Shown here one piece after another: positions 7,022-13,043 of a stretch of DNA of 13,043 nucleotides. Origin of the DNA: Chitinophagaceae bacterium. GTDB lineage: Bacteria > Bacteroidota > Bacteroidia > Chitinophagales > Chitinophagaceae. The translations under genes were made by a program, and so were the position numbers. The stretch covers positions 1 to 13,043 of the forward strand of contig CANLED010000024.1 of assembly GCA_947489175.1 (NCBI GenBank), given 5' to 3'. Within the stretch, counting starts at the first letter, position 1. Each line of letters opens with the position of its first letter. The notes below the pieces were generated by a model. It was not told the DNA's origin, made no database searches, and saw only the letters and a list, made by a program, of their open reading frames with translations.

Positions 7022-7029
7022 CAAAGTTA
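7022..7029 (-). promoter_or_regulatory. Bacteroidota-type -7 box for the ABC-F gene
   Basis: The minus strand reads TAACTTTG followed by CACCC, an exact TAnnTTTG match. It lies 30 nt upstream of the ATG at 6991, giving a leader of about 25 nt. The -33 element is weak. No Shine-Dalgarno sequence precedes the ATG. Confidence 0.6.
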
Positions 7030-7110
7030 ATCAATTTGAAGCGTTAAACATAGCAAAATAAAGATCCGTTTTATTCAAGAAAAATTCAGAAAAACTGACC
7101 TATAAAACAA

Positions 7111-7130
7111 AGAAATTAACGAATTTCTTG
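7111..7130. promoter_or_regulatory. 8-bp dyad upstream of the amidohydrolase gene
   Basis: AAGAAATT (7111-7118) and AATTTCTT (7123-7130) are perfect inverted arms around a 4-nt spacer, inside the divergent promoter region between the ABC-F and M20 genes. It could be a regulator site or a chance dyad in AT-rich DNA. The 175-bp region otherwise holds only the promoter-like boxes. Confidence 0.3.
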
Positions 7131-7141
7131 AATGAAATGGT

Positions 7142-7149
7142 TAATTTTC
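7142..7149 (+). promoter_or_regulatory. Weak -7-like box for the amidohydrolase gene
   Basis: TAATTTTC differs from TAnnTTTG only in the last base. It lies 17 nt before the ATG at 7167 and has a TTG (7130-7132) upstream at a short spacing. It is suggestive only. Confidence 0.25.
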
Positions 7150-7166
7150 AGTTTAAATAACTACGA

Positions 7167-8486
7167 ATGAAATTCAAAACATTATTTTCTTTTTTTTCAT
7201 TGATTTTTATATGCGGTGTGGCAAAGTCTCAAACGCCAATTCAAAATATAATTGATACAAAATCAAAAGCCATTTCTCCAAAACTTATCGAATGGAGAAG
7301 GCATATCCACCAAAACCCAGAATTGGGAAACCGTGAGTTTAAAACCATGGAATACATAGCAACACACTTAAAAAGTTTGGGACTCGAAGTAACGACAAAC
7401 GTGGCAAAAACAGGTGTGCTTGCAATCTTAAGAGGAGGTAAACCAGGACCAGTTATTGCACTGAGGGCAGATATCGATGCACTGCCTGTTAAGGAAAGAG
7501 CTAACATTCCTTTTAAATCTACCGTTATTTCTGAATACAATGGATCACCAGTATCTGTGATGCATGCCTGCGGTCATGATACCCATACATCTATCTTGAT
7601 GGGGACTGCAGAAGTACTTGCTTCAATGAAAAAAGATGTTGCTGGCACTGTTAAATTCTTTTTCCAACCTGCAGAAGAAGGTGCACCTGGAGATGAAGAA
7701 GGTGGAGCTGCATTGATGATAAAAGAAGGCGTTATGGAGAATCCAAAAGTGGATGCTGTGTTCGGACTTCATATTGCATCAAGTTTAGAAATTGGACAAA
7801 TTAAATACGTGAGTGGTTCTATGATGGCATCGAGCGATTGGTTTACAATCAAAATCAAAGGAAAACAAACACATGGTTCAACACCTTGGACAGGCATCGA
7901 TCCAATTGTTGTAGGAACACAAATTATCAACAATCTTCAAACAATTGTTAGCCGCCAGGAAGACCTTACAGTAGCACCAGTAGTTATTACAGTAGGAAAA
8001 TTTCACAGCGGAGTAAGATCTAACATCATTCCTGAAGATGCTGAATTAGAGGGCACTGTGAGAACATTGGATGGAAAAATGCAAAAAGACGTGCATGAAA
8101 AAATGAAGCTTGTGGTTCAAAAAGTAGCAGAAGCCTGGGGTGCTCAAGTTGATTTTAAAATTGATACAAAAACCTTGGTTACCTACAACAATCCTGAACT
8201 TGTAAAAATGATGATTCCTTCGCTAGAAAGGGCTACAGGAAAAGACAATACTACAGAAGGAAGGTGGACAACAGGAGCAGAGGACTTTTCATATTTTGGT
8301 GAAAAAACACCAGCGTTCTTCTTCAATTTGGGAGGTATGGCAAAGGGTACAGACCCAGCAAAAGCAGCTCCTCATCATACGCCAGATTTTGTTATTGATG
8401 ACAGTATGTTGGATGTAGGTGTGAAGGCTTTTTGCAATATTGTTTTTGATTATGCGGGGATGAGGCCGTTGAAGGGGTTGAAGTAG
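7167..8486 (+). CDS. Secreted M20 family amidohydrolase (M20D, hippurate/N-acyl-amino-acid hydrolase type)
   Basis: This 439-residue zinc-type metallohydrolase probably cleaves N-acyl or N-aryl amino acids or small peptides in the periplasm. A Sec signal peptide is clear: MKFK, a hydrophobic core (about 5-18), and a cleavage site after AKS21 before Gln22. The core lacks a proper lipobox. M20D metal ligands are visible: Cys135 and His137 in HACGHDTH, Glu170/Glu171 in PAEEG, His202 in FGLHIAS, and His404 in the C-terminal HHTPDF. RADIDALP (100-107) matches the family. The lid/dimerisation domain lies at about 215-330. The exact substrate cannot be read from sequence. The last codons (PLKGLK, stop) are made of the GTTGAAG repeat that continues downstream, so the C-terminus seems to have been shaped by the repeat island. 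Confidence 0.93.
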   Translation: MKFKTLFSFFSLIFICGVAKSQTPIQNIIDTKSKAISPKLIEWRRHIHQNPELGNREFKTMEYIATHLKSLGLEVTTNVAKTGVLAILRGGKPGPVIALRADIDALPVKERANIPFKSTVISEYNGSPVSVMHACGHDTHTSILMGTAEVLASMKKDVAGTVKFFFQPAEEGAPGDEEGGAALMIKEGVMENPKVDAVFGLHIASSLEIGQIKYVSGSMMASSDWFTIKIKGKQTHGSTPWTGIDPIVVGTQIINNLQTIVSRQEDLTVAPVVITVGKFHSGVRSNIIPEDAELEGTVRTLDGKMQKDVHEKMKLVVQKVAEAWGAQVDFKIDTKTLVTYNNPELVKMMIPSLERATGKDNTTEGRWTTGAEDFSYFGEKTPAFFFNLGGMAKGTDPAKAAPHHTPDFVIDDSMLDVGVKAFCNIVFDYAGMRPLKGLK

Positions 8487-8513
8487 GCCTTCGGCTAGTT
8501 GAAGAGATTGAAG
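8468..8513 (+). repeat. Left arm of repeat island 2, interrupted GTTGAAG 9-mers
   Basis: GTTGAAG units lie at 8468-8474 and 8477-8483, inside the coding end of the M20 gene. TAGTTGAAG (8496-8504) and AGATTGAAG (8505-8513) follow it. A small interrupted hairpin (GCC, TTC, GGC) around 8487-8495 splits the two pairs. The + strand is C-free from 8496 to 8541, and this stretch includes AGTTTAAAGTTT at 8530-8541. Confidence 0.9.
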
Positions 8514-8549
8514 TTAGTTTTAGGTTGAAAGTTTAAAGTTTCAATTAGT

Positions 8550-8568
8550 TGAAAGAGGTGATCTTTCA
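8550..8568 (+). repeat. Small hairpin in island 2
   Basis: TGAAAGA (8550-8556) and TCTTTCA (8562-8568) form a perfect 7-bp stem with a 5-nt loop, just upstream of the terminator. It has no T-run of its own. Confidence 0.55.
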
Positions 8569-8579
8569 GGTGTTTATAG

Positions 8580-8615
8580 AAAAAGGGCTCAAGCATAATT
8601 GCATGGGCCCTTTTT
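8580..8615. terminator. Bidirectional intrinsic terminator at the centre of island 2
   Basis: AAAAAGGGC (8580-8588) pairs with GCCCTTTTT (8607-8615). Three more pairs (TCA with TGG, one of them T-G) and, past an A-A mismatch, two G-C pairs close a 6-nt loop (8595-8600). The A-run and T-run make it work on both strands, suited to the convergent M20 and yggS genes. Confidence 0.88.
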
Positions 8616-8668
8616 AAATTTATTGGATAACAAGAATAATGTACGAATGTGTTTTCAAACATTAAACC

Positions 8669-8722
8669 CTTCAACCTCCTCAACTACTTCAACCTCTTCA
8701 ACTCCTTCAACCTCTTCAACTA
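8669..8722 (-). repeat. Right arm of repeat island 2, six 9-mers (NNGTTGAAG on the minus strand)
   Basis: Six consecutive 9-bp units read CTTCAACNN on the + strand (8669-8722), with one C substitution in the second unit. AGTTTAAAGTTT follows on the minus strand at 8741-8752, the inverted copy of 8530-8541. From 8652 to 8753 the + strand has no G. The array is a mirror of the left arm and could pair with it around the central terminator. Confidence 0.95.
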
Positions 8723-8755
8723 ATTTCAACCTTAAACCAAAAACTTTAAACTAGC

Positions 8756-9430
8756 TCAGTTTCTTGCTCCAAACAACATACTCCCAATCCTAACCAGTGT
8801 GCTGCCGTTTTCCAAAGCAATCGGATAATCAGCGCTCATGCCCATTGAAAGGGTAGTGAAAGAATTTGTGTCTGCGTCTTTCATTGCTTTAATTTCATCA
8901 AATAATGATTTTAAAATAGCAAACTCATTTTTTATTACCTCAGCATCTTCTGTGAATGAAGCCATGCCCATTAATCCACATAAATTAACATGTGGATATT
9001 TGATTTCGATAAAAAAATGTGTTGCAGCTTCTCTTGCTTCGGTAATGTCAAAACCAAATTTTGTCTCTTCTTCGGCTATATGCACTTGAATCAAACAATT
9101 GATTTTTTTGTTTAATTTCTTTCCTTCTTTTTCAATGGCATCTAGCATTCTGAAGCTATCAACACCGTGAATTAAATGCACAAATGGTGCAATTTGCTTT
9201 ACCTTATTTGTTTGAAGATGCCCAATAAAATGCCACCTTATATCTGATGGTAATTCAAGCTGCTTTTTTAGAAGTTCTTGAACATAATTTTCACCAAAAT
9301 CACGGTGACCCATTTCATACAAAGTGAAAATATCTTCATTGGGTTTAGTCTTTGAAACTGCAACCAGTAAAGCTTTTGCAGCATCAGTTTTTTCTTTTAT
9401 GGAATGATACGCCTCTGTATTTATTGACAT
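8756..9430 (-). CDS. yggS: YggS family pyridoxal-phosphate homeostasis protein
   Basis: This 224-residue, single-domain fold-type III PLP-binding protein (YggS/PipY/PLPBP) keeps PLP balanced in the cytoplasm and has no known catalytic activity. Lys27 in LLVAVSKTKP is the PLP-linking lysine. Other family motifs are GENYVQEL (46-53), WHFIGHLQTNK (66-76), GLMGMAS, and the phosphate-binding C-terminal block with MGMSAD (196-201) and VRIGSMLFG (213-221). Length is normal for the family. It lies 50 bp downstream of the acyl-CoA dehydrogenase gene on the same strand, so they may be co-transcribed, although no functional link is evident. In other phyla yggS often neighbours proC or yggT, which are absent here. 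Its TGA stop directly abuts repeat island 2. Confidence 0.95.
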   Translation of the reverse strand: MSINTEAYHSIKEKTDAAKALLVAVSKTKPNEDIFTLYEMGHRDFGENYVQELLKKQLELPSDIRWHFIGHLQTNKVKQIAPFVHLIHGVDSFRMLDAIEKEGKKLNKKINCLIQVHIAEEETKFGFDITEAREAATHFFIEIKYPHVNLCGLMGMASFTEDAEVIKNEFAILKSLFDEIKAMKDADTNSFTTLSMGMSADYPIALENGSTLVRIGSMLFGARN

Positions 9431-9480
9431 AATTATAAATATGTTTATATTAAATTATTTTTTTTAATTACTTTTTAAAA

Positions 9481-10635
9481 TCATTTTAACACGCTCCTAC
9501 CGATAACGATTCTTTGTACTTCACTTGTACCCTCATAAATCTGTGTAATTTTTGCATCTCTCATCAATCTTTCTACATGATATTCTTTTACGTATCCATA
9601 GCCGCCGTGGATTTGTACAGCCTCCGTTGTTACCCACATAGCTGTTTCTGATGCAAATACTTTTGCCATGGAAGAACTTACGGTGTAATCCAAATGATGG
9701 TCCTTTTCCCATGCAGCCTTAAAGCAAAGCAAACGGGCTGCTTCGATACGGGTTGCCATATCCGCAAGCTTAAATTGAATTGCTTGATGTTGTCCAATTT
9801 CCTTTCCAAAAGTCCTTCGTTGTTTCGCATAGGCAACAGACCTTTCATAAGCACCTGAAGCGATTCCCAAGGCTTGAGATGCAATTCCAATTCTTCCTCC
9901 AGCCAACGTTTTCATGGCAAATTGAAATCCAAAACCATCGGTCCCAATTAGATTTTCTTTCGGAACTTTAACATCCACAAAAGAAATACTATGTGTATCA
10001 CTACCTCGTATTCCCATTTTATTTTCCTTAGCACCGATGGTAATTCCTTCAGTATTTTTTTCAACAATAAACGTGTTGATACCCTTCGATCCTTTTGCAG
10101 CATCCGTTTGCGCCATTACCAAATATACAGATGCTGAAGATCCGTTTGTGATCCAATTTTTTGTTCCATTCATCAAAAAATAATCACCATTATCCTCAGC
10201 TGTTGTATGCTGTGAAGTGGCGTCGCTACCAGCTTCTGGTTCACTCAACAAAAATGCACCTATATACAATTCGTTATTTTTTTTCCCAGCAGCAAGGGGT
10301 TTAAGGTATTTATGCTTTTGAAAATCATTTCCATATTCTTCTAGTCCCCAACAAACTAAACTGTTGTTAACACTCATGCAAACACTTGTACTTGCATCAA
10401 CTTTGCTGATCTCCTCCATGGCAATAACATAGCTAATCGTATCTAAGCCTGCCCCACCCCAAGATTCATCAACCATCATCCCTAAAAATCCAAGATCTGC
10501 CAATTGGCCAACCTGCTCTTTTGGGAAGATTTGCATCTCATCTCTTTCTATGACACCCGGCAAACAACTTGCTATTGCAAAGTCCCTTGCCGCCTTTTGT
10601 ATCATGATGTGTTCTTCTGTTAAGCTGAATTCCAT
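9481..10635 (-). CDS. Acyl-CoA dehydrogenase (short-chain/butyryl-CoA type)
   Basis: This 384-residue FAD enzyme oxidises acyl-CoA to trans-2-enoyl-CoA in beta-oxidation or branched-chain amino acid breakdown and passes electrons to ETF. It has the N-terminal helical domain, the beta domain with SEPEAGSD (131-138) and NWITNG (160-165), and the C-terminal helical domain with QRRTFG and IHGGYGY. The catalytic base is Glu368 in QIYEGTSEVQR, the position used by short-chain and butyryl-CoA dehydrogenases, whereas isovaleryl-CoA and long-chain enzymes place it elsewhere. Length is typical. Chain-length specificity is inferred, not seen. The mutase at 3105-4655 would act in the same broad acyl-CoA metabolism, but the two are not adjacent. 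It starts divergent from the CDF gene, with 176 bp of AT-rich DNA between, and leads into yggS. Confidence 0.96.
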   Translation of the reverse strand: MEFSLTEEHIMIQKAARDFAIASCLPGVIERDEMQIFPKEQVGQLADLGFLGMMVDESWGGAGLDTISYVIAMEEISKVDASTSVCMSVNNSLVCWGLEEYGNDFQKHKYLKPLAAGKKNNELYIGAFLLSEPEAGSDATSQHTTAEDNGDYFLMNGTKNWITNGSSASVYLVMAQTDAAKGSKGINTFIVEKNTEGITIGAKENKMGIRGSDTHSISFVDVKVPKENLIGTDGFGFQFAMKTLAGGRIGIASQALGIASGAYERSVAYAKQRRTFGKEIGQHQAIQFKLADMATRIEAARLLCFKAAWEKDHHLDYTVSSSMAKVFASETAMWVTTEAVQIHGGYGYVKEYHVERLMRDAKITQIYEGTSEVQRIVIGRSVLK

Positions 10636-10789
10636 GTTTGTTTTGTTTGAGAATTAATGCTTCAATTTCATAGAACAATGTAAGAAATGAACGCTATAAT
10701 AAGTTTTTTTTATACCCATGATTTTTATTCAATTAAAAATAAAAACACATAAAATGCTTTATTGTTTTTTTTTACTACAAGCAATTCAA

Positions 10790-10797
10790 TACTTTAG
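10790..10797 (+). promoter_or_regulatory. Weak -7-like box for the cation efflux gene
   Basis: TACTTTAG matches TAnnTTTG at all fixed positions but one and lies 14 nt before the ATG at 10812. No good -33 box is seen at the expected spacing. The rest of the 176-bp divergent region is AT-rich, with T-runs at 10704-10711 and 10764-10773 and no other clear signal. Confidence 0.3.
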
Positions 10798-10811
10798 CCT
10801 TATTCTAAACC

Positions 10812-11810
10812 ATGATGCGTACAAAACCTGAATTAAACTATCGGCTACAAAAAATCGTGGTAACAGTTGCCGTGGTTCTTTTTATACTTAAAATTATTGC
10901 ATGGTGGTTAACTAGGTCTGTGGCAGTGCTTACCGATGCATTAGAAAGCACAGTCAATGTAGTGGCCGGTTTCATCAGTTTGTATAGTCTTTTTGTAGCG
11001 GCAAAACCACGCGACAAAGAACATCCATACGGGCACGGTAAAGCTGAATTTATTTCAGCAGCGGTTGAAGGCAGTTTGGTTGCAATGGCTGGTTTGGTGA
11101 TCATCTACGAAGCAATTGACAACATCCTCCATCCGCATATCATTCAAAAGCTAGATACAGGAATGATTATCATAGGTTCTACTGCAATAATAAATTACTT
11201 AACAGGATGGTACACTATAAAAATAGGAACAAAAAATAATTCACTTGCTTTGGTGGCATCAGGCAAACACTTGCAAAGTGATACTTATTCAACAATAGGT
11301 ATCATTGGAGGCATGGCCTTGATTTTTTTAACCGGATGGATTTGGCTTGACAGTGCAGTTGCCATTGCTTTTGCTTTCTTTATCATTTACACCGGATATA
11401 CCATCATCAGAAGTTCCCTTGCAGGCATAATGGACGAAGCAGATTATGCGTTGCTTGATAAATTGGTTTCAAGAATCAATGAAAACAGACAAGAGAACTG
11501 GATTGATTTACACAACCTTCGTATCATCAAATTCGGACCTGTGATTCACGTTGATTGCCACCTTACAGTGCCATGGTTTTTTAACGTACACCAAGCCCAC
11601 AAAGAAATTGATGCATTTTCTGCCATAGCGAGAAATGAATTTGGTGAAAGCGTTGAACTTTTTGTTCATGCAGATGGATGCCTTGATTTTTCGTGTAAGA
11701 TTTGCAACAAATCAAATTGTACTGAAAGAAAACATCCCTTTCAAAAAACAATTGAGTGGGAAGTGCATAATATTTCTAGTAATGAGAAGCATAGCTTGGG
11801 GAATAGTTGA
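10812..11810 (+). CDS. Cation diffusion facilitator (CDF) family metal efflux transporter with Cys-rich tail
   Basis: This 332-residue inner-membrane protein has about six hydrophobic segments (roughly 15-34, 37-62, 83-106, 117-136, 157-176, 178-199) and a cytoplasmic C-terminal domain. CDF proteins export divalent metals in exchange for protons. HPYGHGKAE (71-79) after TM2 is a family hallmark. The TM5 half of metal site A is standard (His153 and Asp157 in HLQSD). The TM2 half is Glu45 and Asn49 (DALESTVN) instead of the Asp/Asp or His/Asp seen in FieF or ZitB types. The C-terminal region ends in Cys290, 295, 298 and 303 (C-x4-C-x2-C-x4-C), a likely extra metal-binding site. The metal cannot be assigned. 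The TGA stop is formed inside a TAGTTGAAG repeat unit, and the sequence continues straight into repeat island 3. Confidence 0.93.
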   Translation: MMRTKPELNYRLQKIVVTVAVVLFILKIIAWWLTRSVAVLTDALESTVNVVAGFISLYSLFVAAKPRDKEHPYGHGKAEFISAAVEGSLVAMAGLVIIYEAIDNILHPHIIQKLDTGMIIIGSTAIINYLTGWYTIKIGTKNNSLALVASGKHLQSDTYSTIGIIGGMALIFLTGWIWLDSAVAIAFAFFIIYTGYTIIRSSLAGIMDEADYALLDKLVSRINENRQENWIDLHNLRIIKFGPVIHVDCHLTVPWFFNVHQAHKEIDAFSAIARNEFGESVELFVHADGCLDFSCKICNKSNCTERKHPFQKTIEWEVHNISSNEKHSLGNS

Positions 11811-11830
11811 AGAGGTTGAAGGGGTTGAAG
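11804..11830 (+). repeat. Left arm of repeat island 3, three 9-mers NNGTTGAAG
   Basis: TAGTTGAAG, AGGTTGAAG and GGGTTGAAG are consecutive and overlap the last codons and TGA stop of the CDF gene. The tract goes on C-free from 11832 to 11888 and includes AGTTTAAAGTTGAA at 11847-11860. Confidence 0.93.
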
Positions 11831-11888
11831 CTAGTTTAAGGTTTTTAGTTTAAAGTTGAAGTTGGTTGAAGGTGTTTAAGTATAATTT

Positions 11889-11924
11889 CTTCAACTACTT
11901 CAAACTCTTCAACTACTTCAACTA
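11889..11924 (-). repeat. Right arm of repeat island 3, four inverted 9-mers
   Basis: Four units read CTTCAACTA, CTTCAAACT, CTTCAACTA and CTTCAACTA on the + strand, inverted relative to the left arm. The outermost TAGTTGAAG unit pairs perfectly and the others imperfectly. A second inverted pair, GTTTAAAGTTGAA at 11848-11860 and its complement at 11959-11971, is perfect over 13 bp. No standard terminator is present between the arms. The rest of this 167-bp gap (about 11925-11950) is not repetitive. Confidence 0.93.
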
Positions 11925-11977
11925 TGCCGGAGAAGGGGATGGAAAATCAGCTTTAACATTCAACTTTAAACCATAAA

Positions 11978-13018
11978 CTAAATCGGTTCTTGCTGGCTCA
12001 AGCAATGAAAACTACCCAATCCCCAAATGATATCTGTTGAGTCGATTCCAACAACTTCTCTTCCTGGGAAGCAACCTTCTAACAAATGAATCACTTTGTC
12101 ATCATTGTCACAACTATAGGTTGGCACCACTACTGAACCATTGGAAATATAAAAATTGGCGTATGATGCCGGTAGTCGCTGGTCTTCCCAGATTACATCG
12201 CCTGGCATTGGGATTTCAATAATATTCAATTGTTTGCCATTCAACAAACGCATTGCCTTCAATTGCTTCAGATTGTGTTGTAAGATTTCATAGTTATCAT
12301 CTGACTTCCTTTCTTCCACAACAGTTATAACGGTATCTTCATTTATAAATCTAACAGTGTCATCAATATGACCATCAGTATCATCGCCAACAATACCTTC
12401 ATCAACCCAAAGCACCTGGTCTTGGCCATAATAATCCATCAAATATTGCTCAATTTCACCCTTATTTAAATGCGGATTCCTGTTCTCATTCAACAAACAT
12501 GCCGTTGAAGTGATAACAGTTCCGGCCCCATTAAAGTCAACAGACCCACCTTCCATAACAATCCCTGGATTGAAAACAGGCAGTCCTAACTTTTCTGCAA
12601 TCAACGTAGGAACCACATCATCGAGATCAAAAGGAGGATATTTATTTCCCCAAGCATTGTAATCCCAATCAACAATGGCTCTTTTTGTAGGATCCAACTT
12701 ATTTAATAAAAACGCTGGACCATGGTCTCTACACCAAGCATCATTAGTTGGGTGCAAGTAAAAATGAACTTTAGAAAGATCAACTCCGAAACCAACCAAC
12801 ATGGAAGAAGCTCTCTCCTCCATATGTTTATCACAAACATTGATATTCACCTCTTCATACTTAGTTAGATTTTTTATAAAAGCCATATATGAAGGAAATA
12901 TGCTTTCAATTTTCTCTGGCCATGATGCCTCTTTATGAGGCCAGCTAAGCCAAGTAGCCTTATGTGGAGCAAATTCTGCAGGGAAATAAAAGCCTTGCGA
13001 TTTAGGCGTTTTTTTCAT
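11978..13018 (-). CDS. Agmatine deiminase family protein
   Basis: This 346-residue cytoplasmic enzyme belongs to the guanidino-group-modifying superfamily, probably hydrolysing agmatine to N-carbamoylputrescine and ammonia on the way to putrescine. The catalytic set is intact: Cys339 in GSFHCLSQQEP, His217 in DGHIDD with its acidic partners Asp215 and Asp219, the substrate-binding WCRDHGP (95-101), and MEGGS (155-159). Length fits the family (about 340-370). The start at 13018 gives the expected N-terminal FYFPAEFAPHKATWLSWPH. The partner gene for N-carbamoylputrescine amidase is not visible, though it could lie upstream beyond 13043. A peptidylarginine deiminase-like role is the alternative, but no signal peptide is present. 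The TAG stop sits inside the TTTAGTTTA edge of island 3. Confidence 0.94.
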   Translation of the reverse strand: MKKTPKSQGFYFPAEFAPHKATWLSWPHKEASWPEKIESIFPSYMAFIKNLTKYEEVNINVCDKHMEERASSMLVGFGVDLSKVHFYLHPTNDAWCRDHGPAFLLNKLDPTKRAIVDWDYNAWGNKYPPFDLDDVVPTLIAEKLGLPVFNPGIVMEGGSVDFNGAGTVITSTACLLNENRNPHLNKGEIEQYLMDYYGQDQVLWVDEGIVGDDTDGHIDDTVRFINEDTVITVVEERKSDDNYEILQHNLKQLKAMRLLNGKQLNIIEIPMPGDVIWEDQRLPASYANFYISNGSVVVPTYSCDNDDKVIHLLEGCFPGREVVGIDSTDIIWGLGSFHCLSQQEPI

Positions 13019-13043
13019 ATAAGTTCTTTTTGGTTGATTTTGG

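Noticed and set aside
8484..8498. GCC-TTC-GGC hairpin next to the M20 stop as a terminator
   Set aside because: The stem is short and interrupted and has no T-run. The real terminator is at 8580-8615.
8495..8683. Small minus-strand frame inside repeat island 2
   Set aside because: It reads across the intrinsic terminator and the repeat arm, with no conserved protein features.
8468..8752. Repeat island as a CRISPR array
   Set aside because: The units are contiguous 9-mers without unique spacers, and no cas genes are nearby.
11635..11853. Frame ending in EEVEGVEASLRFLV that runs from the CDF gene into repeat island 3
   Set aside because: Its tail is translated repeat and its body is the out-of-frame CDF gene.

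Overview
This window looks like a chromosomal stretch from a Bacteroidota bacterium, probably of the Chitinophagales/Sphingobacteriales kind. The evidence is a fused SecD-SecF protein, a DUF7935-type membrane-anchored protein, a stand-alone large subunit of methylmalonyl-CoA mutase, start codons without Shine-Dalgarno sequences, and promoter-like TAnnTTTG boxes typical of the group. The sequence is AT-rich. There are nine protein genes, one of them cut by the left edge. I see no rRNA, tRNA, CRISPR array, phage gene or transposase.

Layout. 3-2081 (+) is the C-terminal two thirds of SecDF, followed by a bidirectional terminator shared with a convergent A-type iron-sulfur carrier gene (2152-2493, -). 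A divergent intergenic region with two promoter-like boxes leads to a two-gene unit (2564-4655, +) of a DUF7935 protein and the methylmalonyl-CoA mutase catalytic subunit. A repeat island (4653-4862) separates this from two minus-strand genes: a small hypothetical helical protein and a YkpA/YbiT-type ABC-F ATPase, with a near-perfect 39-bp palindrome between them. Divergent from the ABC-F gene is a secreted M20 amidohydrolase (7167-8486, +). A second repeat island with a central terminator follows, then a minus-strand pair of yggS and acyl-CoA dehydrogenase (8756-10635), a divergent cation-efflux gene (10812-11810, +), a third repeat island, and an agmatine deiminase-family gene (11978-13018, -).

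The genes are mostly housekeeping and ordinary metabolism: protein export, Fe-S delivery, propionate or branched-chain acyl-CoA breakdown (mutase, acyl-CoA dehydrogenase), PLP homeostasis, ribosome-associated ATPase, metal efflux, amidohydrolase and agmatine use. They do not form one pathway cluster.

The unusual part lies between the genes. Three of the four convergent junctions carry short-period repeats (9-mers and 7-mers, plus six copies of the 10-mer GTTTAAAGTT). The repeats are oriented so that the G/purine-rich strand always matches the coding strand of the nearer gene. This gives long C-free tracts after plus-strand genes (for example 96 nt at 4653-4748) and G-free tracts before minus-strand gene ends (102 nt at 8652-8753). 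Several stop codons lie inside the repeats. I infer, without proof, that these islands could act as two-way Rho-dependent antisense terminators. Decayed minisatellites are the plain alternative.
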